Positions 46,308-54,697 of a DNA stretch of 64,000 nucleotides are shown here, in pieces. The stretch covers positions 2,728,001 through 2,792,000 of the forward strand of contig NZ_JAVIZT010000001.1 of NCBI RefSeq assembly GCF_031453615.1, read 5' to 3'. The position numbers and the translations under genes were made by a program. This DNA comes from Microbacterium sp. SORGH_AS_0428 (GTDB lineage Bacteria > Actinomycetota > Actinomycetes > Actinomycetales > Microbacteriaceae). How positions within the stretch are numbered: position 1 is the stretch's first letter; each line of letters begins with the position of its first letter. The notes under the pieces are model-generated. The model was not told the origin of the DNA and ran no database searches. It worked only from the letters and a program-made list of their open reading frames with translations.

Positions 46308-46970
46308 TCACGAGATCCAGAGCACCACTCCGGTCATCCCGGTCAACACGGCGGCGACGCCCGCGCGGATGGCGTCGTCGCAGCGTTCCGGGGTGAAGGA
46401 CGCCTCGTCGAAGTGCGTGGCCGATCCCAGGCCCTCGCCCCGGAACCCCGCACCGGTCCAGTCGACCGCGGTGACATTCTCGGTGGGCTCGGCGAGTTCG
46501 GCTCCGAGCACGAGGAACGCGATGTCGAGATGGTTCGGCGTCACCATCGCCATCGCATCGATGAGATCCTCGCCGGCCGCGACCACGAGCTCGGGGTTCA
46601 GGTCCATCGCGTGCACGATGCCCGTGATCGCGTCCCCGCCCGCATCCACCGTTCGCAGGTCGACGTCCTCGTCGGCCGCCCATGCGCTCACGGCCTCGCG
46701 CAGCGTCTGGGTCGTTGCGTCATCGCCGGAGGTCACGAGCACGACGCGGTAGCCGGGAGCGGGATGCACGTCGTCCCACGACCCGCTGCGCGGATCGACC
46801 GTCGCCTCCGGCGTCGGCTCGACCTCGGGTGCGAAACCCGGCGCGGGCGACCCCACCACGCCGATCGCGTCGCGCGGCACGTTCCAGTCGGCGCTCGCGC
46901 ATCCGGTCAGTGCGAGTGCGAGCGCGAGGCCGGTCGCGCCGAGGAGGAGGGATGCGGGGCGATGCGGCAC
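46308..46970 (-). CDS. BMP-like lipoprotein of unknown ligand
   Basis: 220 residues. GTG 46970 with AAGGAA upstream; lipobox LALTGC near residue 23. After a Pro/Glu-rich spacer the domain shows YRVVLVTSGDDATTQTL, AMDLNPELVVAAGEDLIDAMA and VDWTGAGFRGEG, like a single lobe of basic-membrane-protein (BMP) solute receptors that bind nucleosides. Shorter than full BMP proteins (about 330), so ligand binding is doubtful. Divergent from the phosphatase gene with a 296-base gap in which I see no clear site. Confidence 0.65.
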   Translation of the reverse strand: MPHRPASLLLGATGLALALALTGCASADWNVPRDAIGVVGSPAPGFAPEVEPTPEATVDPRSGSWDDVHPAPGYRVVLVTSGDDATTQTLREAVSAWAADEDVDLRTVDAGGDAITGIVHAMDLNPELVVAAGEDLIDAMAMVTPNHLDIAFLVLGAELAEPTENVTAVDWTGAGFRGEGLGSATHFDEASFTPERCDDAIRAGVAAVLTGMTGVVLWIS

Positions 46971-47266
46971 GGAGATTCCTTGCAGAAGTGGGAGGGGCGA
47001 GACCAGGATGCCGGTCGCGGCGCACGCCGCTGCATCCTCGAGCCCCGGTTCGCGCATTGTTCTTCGGATCTGCCGTCGGCGTTCACCGGACGGGCGCACC
47101 GGCGGGACACCCCGCGATCCTCATCTGTTCTCCCGACAGCCGATTCGTAAGCCATCGATCGTTCACTCCCAGGAAAGTTCGTCGGGCCAGTCTGCTTCCA
47201 GGCGCCGGGATCCGTGCGTCTGCCTGGTTGACCCACATCCACTTCCTCTCCAGAAACGGAAGACAC

Positions 47267-49237
47267 ATGCTCCTTGCAGCACCCTCGCGACCCACGGGTC
47301 GCGCGGCCCTGTGGGCCTCGGCGGCGGCGGTCGGCGCCGCGCTGATGCTCAGCGGCGCCCTCGTCGCCCCCGCGGCGCACGCCGACGACCCTGCGGGCTA
47401 CACCGGCATCGTGCTGGGCGTGGCCTCCAACGAGACGCAGCGCACGGTGTCGTGGTACACCTCCGCCGACACGTCGCAGGTCGTGCAGTTGGCCCCCACC
47501 TCTGCCGTGGTGAACGGTCAGTTCGTCGCCTCCGTGACGACCTTCGCCGCCACCGGCGCCGCCAACGTCTCGACCACGGGATACAACCGCCACGCCGTCC
47601 TGTCGGGGCTGCAGGAGAACACGCAGTACTCGTACCGTGTGGGATCCGATGGCAACTGGTCGCCGACCTACTCGTTCAAGACGCAGTCCTTCGAGGGCGA
47701 CTTCGACTTCCTGTTCTTCGGCGACCCCCAGATCGGGTCCTCGGGCAACGTCGCGAAGGACGGCGCCGGCTGGGCCGACACCATGAACGTCGCGCTGACC
47801 GCCAACCCCAACGCGGAGCTGCTGGTCTCCGGCGGCGACCAGGTCGAGACGGCCAACACCGAGCCGCAGTGGGACGCGTTCCTCGCTCCCGACCAGCTGC
47901 GCCAGTACCCCTGGGCCGCGACGATCGGTAACCACGACGTCGGCGGCAAGGCGTACGAGCAGCACTTCTACACGCCCAACACCGACTACTCCTCGGCCTA
48001 CTACAAGGACCCGACCAAGACGGCGACGACGTCCGGCGGCGACTACTGGTACATCTACAAGGACGTGCTGTTCATCGACCTGAACAGCAACAGCTACAAC
48101 TCGGCGAACGGCGGCGGTGACGCGGCCCACGTGCAGTACGTGACGGATGTGGTGAACCAGCACGGCGCCGACGCCAAGTACACCGTGCTCGTGTACCACC
48201 ACTCGATCTACTCCGCCGCGGACCACGCGAAGGACGCCGACAACAAGGTGCGTCGCGTGGACTTCCCGACCACCTTCTCGAAGCTCGGCGTCGACCTCGT
48301 CCTCCAGGGCCACGACCACGTCTACACCCGCAGCTACGAGATCAAGAACGGCGAGAAGGCCAATCCTGCCGAGCAGCCCGGCCAGAACGACGTCTTCGTC
48401 GGTGAGGGCGGCGTCATCTACATGACGGCGAACTCCGCATCGGGTTCGAAGTACTACGACATCACGGCGCCCGACAACAGTGGAACCACGGGAGCGGGCA
48501 ACGGTCCCGACCCGCTGAAGCCGAGCGACTACTGGTACAACTCCGTGCAGAACCAGGAGCACGTGCGCAGCTACGTCAAGGTGCAGGTGCGCGCCGATCA
48601 GCTCGTGGTCGAGGGCATCCGCTCCGGCACCTGCGACGCGCCCAACGCTGCGGTGGAGCAGGGCAAGGTCGGCTGGTGCGGCACGCCGGGTTCGAGCACG
48701 GCGGTCGACGGCGTCGGGTCCCTGATCGACTCGGTCACCATCCACCCCTTCCACGGCGACGGTCAGGACATCCAGGTCGACGTTCCCAACCAGGCTCCCG
48801 GCGAGTTCGGCTGGACGATCGACGGACAGAACGGCCTCGTCGACCTCGGGACCGCCGAGGAGAAGGGCGACTACTTCGAGGCGACGGGCGAGATCAACCC
48901 GATCAGCGTCACCGACACGCGCTCCTCGCTGGCTCCGTGGTCGCTCACCTCGGTGCTCGGCGACTTCAAGGACGGCGACAAGACGTTCTCCGGCCGCTAC
49001 CTGGGCTGGACGCCGAAGGTCGTCACCGACGGTGCCGGAGCGACGGCCGGTGCATCCGTCTCCTCGGGTTACGACACCGGTGACGGTCTGGCCGTCAGCC
49101 GCGTGCTCGGCTCTGCGGCGCAGGGGCACACGAAGGGATCGGCGCTGCTGGGAGCGGCGCTCGATCTCAAGCTCCCGACCGAGACGGCGAAGGGCAGCTA
49201 TCGCGCGACCCTGACCCTCACCGCGCTCGCCGGCTGA
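47267..49237 (+). CDS. Secreted purple-acid-phosphatase-like metallophosphoesterase with C-terminal WxL-like domain
   Basis: 656 residues. Signal peptide ending AHADD (about 40). N-terminal fibronectin-like domain (about 45-140) as in purple acid phosphatases, then metal motifs GDPQ, GGDQVE, GNHD, YHHS and GHDHVY (about 155-355). The last about 160 residues (ITPF-type start, SLAPWSLTSVLGDF, GRYLGWTPKV, then GSYRATLTLTALAG) look like a WxL peptidoglycan-binding domain; the first WxL motif is exact, the second is W-T-P. Predicted to stay on the wall. ATG 47267 with GGAAGA upstream. Next gene is DUF916-like. Confidence 0.85.
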   Translation: MLLAAPSRPTGRAALWASAAAVGAALMLSGALVAPAAHADDPAGYTGIVLGVASNETQRTVSWYTSADTSQVVQLAPTSAVVNGQFVASVTTFAATGAANVSTTGYNRHAVLSGLQENTQYSYRVGSDGNWSPTYSFKTQSFEGDFDFLFFGDPQIGSSGNVAKDGAGWADTMNVALTANPNAELLVSGGDQVETANTEPQWDAFLAPDQLRQYPWAATIGNHDVGGKAYEQHFYTPNTDYSSAYYKDPTKTATTSGGDYWYIYKDVLFIDLNSNSYNSANGGGDAAHVQYVTDVVNQHGADAKYTVLVYHHSIYSAADHAKDADNKVRRVDFPTTFSKLGVDLVLQGHDHVYTRSYEIKNGEKANPAEQPGQNDVFVGEGGVIYMTANSASGSKYYDITAPDNSGTTGAGNGPDPLKPSDYWYNSVQNQEHVRSYVKVQVRADQLVVEGIRSGTCDAPNAAVEQGKVGWCGTPGSSTAVDGVGSLIDSVTIHPFHGDGQDIQVDVPNQAPGEFGWTIDGQNGLVDLGTAEEKGDYFEATGEINPISVTDTRSSLAPWSLTSVLGDFKDGDKTFSGRYLGWTPKVVTDGAGATAGASVSSGYDTGDGLAVSRVLGSAAQGHTKGSALLGAALDLKLPTETAKGSYRATLTLTALAG

Positions 49238-49254
49238 CGCCCGCGGCACCTTCC

Positions 49255-49290
49255 GTCCGTGGGAGGGGGCACCTGCCCTCTCCCACGGAC
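49255..49290 (+). terminator. Intergenic hairpin between phosphatase and DUF916-like gene
   Basis: A stem of about 16 pairs with one G-T (49255-49270 with 49275-49290) right after the phosphatase stop. May terminate or attenuate transcription into the DUF916-like gene. Confidence 0.6.
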
Positions 49291-49322
49291 ATCCCCGTTC
49301 CGCCACGACCCGAAAGATCTCC

Positions 49323-50411
49323 GTGAACCCACGCTCGACTCCTCCGCATCCTCGCCTCATCGCGCTGAGTTCCGCGATGCTCGCCGTGCTCGCGGTCCTC
49401 GCCTTCGCCGCACCCGCTCAGGCCGCCGAGGGCGATGAGGTCACCTGGACCGTCCGGACCGCCTCCAACAATCTGGGCTCGGAGCGCACGAACTACACGT
49501 ACACGGTCGATCCGGGCGGGTCCGTCTCGGACGCCGTCACGATCGCGAACCACGGTGACGAGACGCTGGATCTCAAGGTCTACGCCGCCGACGGTTCGAC
49601 CTCCGACGAGGGCCAGCTGTCGCTGCTCGTCGCGGGGGAGCCGTCCCACGCGATCGGCGCCTGGATCGTGCCGCAGCAGACGACCGTGACGGTGGCGGCC
49701 GGTGAGACGGTCACCGTCCCGTTCACCCTCTCCATCCCGGAGGACGCCACACCCGGCGACTACGCAGGCGGCGTGGTCACCTCGCTCAGCGCGCCGGACG
49801 CGCAGAACGGCGTCACCGTCGATCGCCGACTGGGGATCCGCGTCAACCTGCGGGTCGGTGGCGAACTCGCGCCGTCCCTGGCGGTCGAGAACATGTCTGT
49901 CGCCTGGAACGGCGGCCTCAACCCCTTCGCCGGTGGTGACGCCACCGTGACCTACACCCTGCACAACACCGGTAACGCCGCGATCGCAGCCCAGCCGGCG
50001 GCGCGCGTCAGCGGAGTCTTCGGCCTCTTCGGGACGGATGCCGCGGCTGCGCAGGACGTGCCGGTGCTCCTTCCGGGAGAGTCGTGGACCCAGACCGTCT
50101 CTGTTCCGGGCGTTCCCCCCGTGTTCGCTCTCATCGCCGGCGTCGACGTGGTGCCCGTCGTGACCGATGCGTCCGGCTCGACGACTCCGCTCGAAACGGT
50201 GACGGGGCAGGCGATCGGCGCCGCCGTTCCGTGGACGCTGCTCGTGATCGTCCTGCTGGTGGCGGTCGCGGTGTTCCTGCTGCTGCGCTCGCGCCGCCGG
50301 CGTGGCCAAGCCGCGCAGCAGCGCGCCGATGCCCGGGTGGAGGATGCGGTCGCCCGCGCTCTCGCCGAAGAGCGCGCCAAGGCCGCAGCCGGGACCGCAC
50401 CGCTCGACTGA
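49323..50411 (+). CDS. DUF916/WxIP-like membrane-anchored surface protein
   Basis: 362 residues. Signal peptide (to about AQAAE, 39), then a domain with TYTVDPGGSVSDAVTIANHGDETLDLKVY, WIVPQQTTVTVAAGETVTVPFTLSIPEDATPGDYAGGV, the layout of DUF916 (WxL-interacting protein peptidoglycan-binding domain), a second Ig-like domain (VTYTLHNTGNAAI) and a C-terminal TM helix (about 300-322) with RSRRRRG. In Firmicutes WxIP proteins partner with WxL proteins; here the preceding gene ends in a WxL-like domain. GTG 49323. Confidence 0.8.
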   Translation: MNPRSTPPHPRLIALSSAMLAVLAVLAFAAPAQAAEGDEVTWTVRTASNNLGSERTNYTYTVDPGGSVSDAVTIANHGDETLDLKVYAADGSTSDEGQLSLLVAGEPSHAIGAWIVPQQTTVTVAAGETVTVPFTLSIPEDATPGDYAGGVVTSLSAPDAQNGVTVDRRLGIRVNLRVGGELAPSLAVENMSVAWNGGLNPFAGGDATVTYTLHNTGNAAIAAQPAARVSGVFGLFGTDAAAAQDVPVLLPGESWTQTVSVPGVPPVFALIAGVDVVPVVTDASGSTTPLETVTGQAIGAAVPWTLLVIVLLVAVAVFLLLRSRRRRGQAAQQRADARVEDAVARALAEERAKAAAGTAPLD

Positions 50412-50414
50412 GTG

Positions 50415-50462
50415 CCCACGACGGAGCGCCCCCGGAGAGATCCGGGGGCGCTCCGTCGTGGG
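50415..50462. terminator. Strong bidirectional terminator
   Basis: Twenty-two perfect base pairs (50415-50436 with 50441-50462) with a GAGA tetraloop between convergent genes. Confidence 0.9.
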
Positions 50463-50468
50463 CGGCGC

Positions 50469-50813
50469 TCAGGCGCGGCGGCGGCGCGCGAGGAGGGCGG
50501 CGCCCACGCTCGTGACGGCCAACCCGCCGAGCAGCCAGGGGAGAAGTCGCTGCAGGTCGTCGCCCGTCGCGGGCAGCGCGCCGGTGGGCACCTGTGGTGC
50601 CGTGGCGGTCGGGGAGGGGGATGCGGCCACGGCATGCTCGGGGATGTCGACGGTGATCACCATGGTCCCGCCCGTCGTCGCACCCGCATCCGGGTCGTCG
50701 TCTGCGGCGTGGGCGACCGAGGCTCCCGTGCCCAGGAGGAGCGTCGCGACGGTCACGGCGACGGAGGCTCGTCCCAGCCGCGACGTCCGGGCGCGCTGCC
50801 GGGACGCGGTCAC
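50469..50813 (-). CDS. Small LPATG-type surface protein
   Basis: 114 residues. GTG 50813, overlapping the stop of the HupE-like gene (GTGA). Signal peptide ending SVAHAAD (about 32), short acidic segment with GGTMVITVDIP, Pro/Ser spacer, sortase motif LPATGD (about 83), hydrophobic helix and RRRRA tail. It is a minimal sortase substrate. No sortase gene in the window. Sits opposite the DUF916-like gene across a terminator. Confidence 0.75.
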   Translation of the reverse strand: MTASRQRARTSRLGRASVAVTVATLLLGTGASVAHAADDDPDAGATTGGTMVITVDIPEHAVAASPSPTATAPQVPTGALPATGDDLQRLLPWLLGGLAVTSVGAALLARRRRA

Positions 50814-52144
50814 CGTCCCACCTCGATCCGTCCAGAGGATGCGGTGGTGCGCGTGAAGTACCAGAGCGCCGCGACCAGGGCCACCAGCAGGAGGTACGAC
50901 ACGAGGGGGTAGCTCGCGATCCCGGTGAACACCGGCTGCAGCACCGAGTCCTGGTCGGTCAGGATGCCGCCGATCCATGCGGCGGCGGCCAGGATCGCGG
51001 CGATGGCCACCGAGGTGCGGAAGCCGCCGAACGCGCGCGCGTGGGAGAGCCAGATGAGCAGCGGGAGCACGAGCACCGCGGCGATGAGCTGTGCGAGCTC
51101 CACCCCGACGTTGAAGCCGATGATGGCGACGAGGGTCTCGCCGAATCCGAGGTTGAGCTCGAGGATCGTCGTGGCGAACGCCGTGCCGTGCACGAGCCCG
51201 AACACTCCCGCGATGAGCAGCTCCCCTCGCGGCAGCAGCGGCTTCAGCGCGTGCGCGGCGGCGACGGCGATGGAGAGGGCGACGAGGATCTCCACCGGCT
51301 TCTCGGGGAAGGAGATGAGCCCGAGCGACACGAGCGCGAGCGTGATCAGATGCCCGAGGGTGAACGCGGTGATCGTCAGCGCCGCCCTGCCCACGGTCTT
51401 CTTGACGGGGATCGGCTGCTGCCAGCGCCAGCCTCGCCGCGCCCGCGTGGCGAGCGAGGGGGCGACGATCAGCAACGTCGTGAGGAACAGCAGGTGATCG
51501 GTGCCCTCGGCGATGTGCAGCATCCCGAGGCGGATGACCGCGAGCAGGCCGTGCAGCGGGTCGGTGTCGCTGCGCTCCCACGTGAGGTGCGTGACGCCGG
51601 CGCCCAGCACGCCGATGACCTTCGGGTCGCCCTCGGCGATCTGGCCGTCGTCCCAGTCGCTGATCAGCGCGACATAGACCTGATGCGAGGGGACGACATC
51701 GATGATGAAGTCGTCGGTGAAATCCAGCGCACCCCGCAGCGGGCGGTCCGCGGTGAAGCGGAGCGTCGTCTCGATCGCATCCTCGTCGTTGACCGTCGCG
51801 AAGGTCGGCTTCTCGAGCACGGAGGCGGTCAGTGCGCCCTGCTCGTCGGAGATGTGTACGCGGTGGAGCAAGAACGTCATCAGATTGTCGGAGATCGCGT
51901 CGAGCTCCGACTGCTCGGTGGCGATGTCGTAGCCCGTGGCCGCCACGAAGCCGGCCTTCTGGATCTGCATCTTCACATCGACCGCATCCTGCCGGACCGT
52001 GAGGAACACGCCGGTCGATCCCGTGGGATGCGCCGCCGCGCGCTGCGTGGGCAGGAGAACGAGGACGAGGACCAGCATGAGGGCCGCGACTGCGATGGCC
52101 GCCAGGCGGTTCTCCCGCGCGCGACGCATGACGGTGATAGGCAC
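50810..52144 (-). CDS. HupE/UreJ-family membrane protein with extracytoplasmic N-terminal domain
   Basis: 444 residues. Signal-like helix, HPTGSTGVFLTV then an extracytoplasmic domain (about 40-195), and six to seven C-terminal helices with HIAEGTDHLLFLTTLL, TLGHLITLAL, LVHGTAFA and GFNVGVELAQL, the HupE/UreJ_2 signatures whose His and Glu residues may bind metal. Function in this long form is unproven. In an operon with the LPATG protein. Start GTG 52144; ATG 52129 is equally possible. Confidence 0.8.
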   Translation of the reverse strand: MPITVMRRARENRLAAIAVAALMLVLVLVLLPTQRAAAHPTGSTGVFLTVRQDAVDVKMQIQKAGFVAATGYDIATEQSELDAISDNLMTFLLHRVHISDEQGALTASVLEKPTFATVNDEDAIETTLRFTADRPLRGALDFTDDFIIDVVPSHQVYVALISDWDDGQIAEGDPKVIGVLGAGVTHLTWERSDTDPLHGLLAVIRLGMLHIAEGTDHLLFLTTLLIVAPSLATRARRGWRWQQPIPVKKTVGRAALTITAFTLGHLITLALVSLGLISFPEKPVEILVALSIAVAAAHALKPLLPRGELLIAGVFGLVHGTAFATTILELNLGFGETLVAIIGFNVGVELAQLIAAVLVLPLLIWLSHARAFGGFRTSVAIAAILAAAAWIGGILTDQDSVLQPVFTGIASYPLVSYLLLVALVAALWYFTRTTASSGRIEVGR

Positions 52145-52214
52145 ACGCGCACCCTAGGGGCGGCGGGCAAACGGCTGTCGAACGCGCGGCAACCGCACGG
52201 AGCCGGGGATCGAC

Positions 52215-54059
52215 CTACGGGTGCGGCTCGATGACCCGACCGCGGGAGGCCTCGAGGGCGCGGATGAGGGAGGCCGAGTCCCAGGGGCCGACATGGCGTA
52301 TCCCGCCGATGAAGAACGTGGGCGTCGAGTGCAGATCCATGAGTTCCGCGTCGAAGCGGTCGTCCTGGATGTGGCGCAGCACAGCGGGGGAGCGCAGATC
52401 GTCGGCGAAGCGATCGGTGTCCAGGCCCAGCTCGTCCGCGTAGCGGATCAGGTCCGAGAGCTCCAGCTGGTCCTGATGGGCGAACATCTTGCGCGTCATC
52501 TCGTAGAAGTGGCCCTGCGCCGCCGCAGCCTCCGATGCCTGCGCCGCCTGCTGCGCATGCGGATGCGGAGCGTCGAGCGGCAGGTGTCGCCATACCCACC
52601 GCACCTGGTCGCCCAGCGCCGCGAACACCTCGTCGATGGAGCCGGTCGCGCGGCCGCAGAATGGGCACTCGAAGTCGCCGTACTCGACGATCGTGAGCGG
52701 CGCGTCCTTCGGCCCTTTGATGTGGTCGCGCGAAGGGTCGACGGGCCGGTTCAGGTACTTGCCCACGGCCACCGGCGGACGCACCCGGTCGCCGACCGAG
52801 ATGATCGCCCATCCTGCGAGGAAGGCGAGGACGGATGCGGTGAGCACGCCGACGCGGGCGAGATCCTGCGTGTGCGGGTCGTCGATCGCGATGGGCACGA
52901 GGAAGAGCGCGATCGTGAACCCGATGCCCGACAGCGCTCCGCCGCCGGCGATCCGCGTCATCCCGAGACCGGGGGCGAGAACACCCTTGCCCGCCGCGCG
53001 CAGCAGCCAGGTCGCTCCTGTGATGCCGACGAACTTGCCCGCTACGAGCGCGACGATGATGCCCCACGTCAACGGCGAGGTGAAGGCCTCCTTCAGCGTC
53101 GCCGGGTCGAGGTGCACGCCCGCGTTCGCCAGGGCGAACAGGGGCAGCACGCCGAAGGAGATGTAGGGGCGCCATCCCGCATCCACGCGTTCGTTGATCG
53201 AGAGCGAGTCGCGGACGCTGCGCTGCACCGCGGCCGCATAGACGGTGTTGGGCGACTCGCGGAAGGCGCGGGTGAGCTCCGCCGTGCGTTCGACGTCGCT
53301 GCGCCGAGGTGGGAAGACCGGGATGAGGAGCGCGATGGCGACGCCGGCGAGGGTCGCGTGCACGCCCGAGAGAAGCACGACGATCCAGAGGGCGATGCCC
53401 AGGGCCGCGTAGGAGAAGCCGCGGCCGTAGGGCAGGAATCGCACGAGGGCGATCAGTCCCATGAGGACTGCGGCCACGACGAGGGCCACGAGGTTGAGGC
53501 TGTCGGAGTAGAAGACCCCGATGACCAGCAGCGCCCCGATGTCGTCGACGACGGCGAGGGTCAGCAGGAACGCGCGCAGGCGCGCGGGGAACTTGGGGCC
53601 GATGATGGCGAGGGCTCCCAGCAGGAACGCCGTGTCGGTGGAGATCACGACGCCCCATGCGTGCGTCTGGTCGGTGCCGAGGGTGAAGAGGATGAAGATC
53701 GCCGCGGGGACCACGAGGCCCGCGACCGCCGCCGCGATGGGAAGCGTGGCACGAGCCCGGTCGGTGAGCTCGCCGATGGTCAGCTCGCGCTTGACCTCGA
53801 GGCCGACGAGGAAGAAGAAGAGCGTCATCAGCCCGTCGTTGACGAGCGCGTGGAGGTTCGAGTCGATCTGCACATCGCCCACGGCGATCGTGATCGGCGT
53901 CTCCCAGAAGTGCTCGTAGCCGGCGCCCCAGGGGCTGTTCGCCCAGATGATGGCGAGCGCGGTGGCGATCAGCATCAGGGCTGCCGACAGGCGGTCCGGG
54001 GCGATCGGGCGGCGCTTCTTCTTGGCGGGGCCGCTGCGGTGCAGTTCGACGCTGGTCAT
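52215..54059 (-). CDS. nhaA: NhaA Na+/H+ antiporter fused to DsbA-like thioredoxin domain
   Basis: 614 residues. The first about 420 residues are NhaA: FFFLVGLEVKREL, VVDDIGALLVIG with the paired Asp residues of the transport site, and GIGFTIALFL. Residues about 445-610 form a thioredoxin-like domain with C465-P-F-C468 and a TPTFFIGG cis-Pro loop, as in DsbA/FrnE-type oxidoreductases. Such fusions are known in Actinobacteria. ATG 54059 has GGGAGGAG upstream. Sodium export and pH homeostasis; the redox domain role is unknown. Confidence 0.93.
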   Translation of the reverse strand: MTSVELHRSGPAKKKRRPIAPDRLSAALMLIATALAIIWANSPWGAGYEHFWETPITIAVGDVQIDSNLHALVNDGLMTLFFFLVGLEVKRELTIGELTDRARATLPIAAAVAGLVVPAAIFILFTLGTDQTHAWGVVISTDTAFLLGALAIIGPKFPARLRAFLLTLAVVDDIGALLVIGVFYSDSLNLVALVVAAVLMGLIALVRFLPYGRGFSYAALGIALWIVVLLSGVHATLAGVAIALLIPVFPPRRSDVERTAELTRAFRESPNTVYAAAVQRSVRDSLSINERVDAGWRPYISFGVLPLFALANAGVHLDPATLKEAFTSPLTWGIIVALVAGKFVGITGATWLLRAAGKGVLAPGLGMTRIAGGGALSGIGFTIALFLVPIAIDDPHTQDLARVGVLTASVLAFLAGWAIISVGDRVRPPVAVGKYLNRPVDPSRDHIKGPKDAPLTIVEYGDFECPFCGRATGSIDEVFAALGDQVRWVWRHLPLDAPHPHAQQAAQASEAAAAQGHFYEMTRKMFAHQDQLELSDLIRYADELGLDTDRFADDLRSPAVLRHIQDDRFDAELMDLHSTPTFFIGGIRHVGPWDSASLIRALEASRGRVIEPHP

Positions 54060-54185
54060 CGGGCTCCTCCCGGTCGCGGATGCGGGACCACGGGCGAATG
54101 CCCAGGAGGAAGTCTGCCGCATCCGGGGCCGGCCGGGGCGGGCGAGAGGGGCCCCGCCTGCCCCACCCTGCGGCGTCGCTCCTGA

Positions 54186-54470
54186 TCAGCGCTGCATCGG
54201 ACGCCAGGACTCCAGGAATGCCGAGACCGTGAGCGTCTCCATCTCCAGCTCGATCTTGCCCAACAGATGCGACGCCATGCTGGCGTCGGTGGGGATGCGG
54301 AGCACGAGTGCCTGGGTGTCGAGCCGGCGGACCTCGACGTCGTACATGTTGAGTACGCCGGAACCGAGCAGGGCATCGAGCCCCGCGCGTAGCCAGTTCG
54401 AGGGTCGCGGCACGAGCGCCGCGCTCAGATAGTCGGCAGCGACCTCGTCGTCGGCGGGTGCGGTGTCCAT
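54186..54470 (-). CDS. Small hypothetical protein
   Basis: 94 residues from ATG 54470 (GGGG just upstream). Mixed alpha/beta: SAALVPRPSNWLRAGLDALLG, then MYDVEVRRLDTQALVLRIP and a C-terminal helix ending SWRPMQR. No cysteines, no membrane segment. No family recognised. Between NhaA and the CDGSH gene on the same strand. Confidence 0.55.
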   Translation of the reverse strand: MDTAPADDEVAADYLSAALVPRPSNWLRAGLDALLGSGVLNMYDVEVRRLDTQALVLRIPTDASMASHLLGKIELEMETLTVSAFLESWRPMQR

Positions 54471-54496
54471 GCCCCCATCCTCTCGCGGCGGACGGG

Positions 54497-54697
54497 TCAC
54501 TCGTCCGTGCGGAAGCCTGCCGCCTTGTGCGTGCCGTCGCAGAACGGTTTGATGCTCGACAGTCCGCAGCGGCACAGCGCGACCGTGCGGCGACGGCGCT
54601 CGACGGCATTGCCGGCCGCATCGACGATCCGCGCCGCACCTCGCACGAGCAGCGGACCGTCGGGATACGCGGTGATGGTCACGGGCTCATCGCTCAT
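54497..54697 (-). CDS. CDGSH-type iron-sulphur protein
   Basis: 66 residues. C42-R-C44...P-F-C53-D-G-T-H57 is the 3Cys-1His [2Fe-2S] ligand set of CDGSH domains; LVRGAARIVDAAGN precedes it. Single-domain bacterial form. The ATG overlaps the stop of the iron-enzyme gene (ATGA), so the two are co-translated and likely work together in iron or redox metabolism. Confidence 0.92.
   Translation of the reverse strand: MSDEPVTITAYPDGPLLVRGAARIVDAAGNAVERRRRTVALCRCGLSSIKPFCDGTHKAAGFRTDE

Noticed and set aside
46971..47266. Riboswitch or regulatory RNA in the 296-base gap before the phosphatase
   Set aside because: I looked for conserved cores and strong stems and saw neither; only ordinary promoter-sized space.
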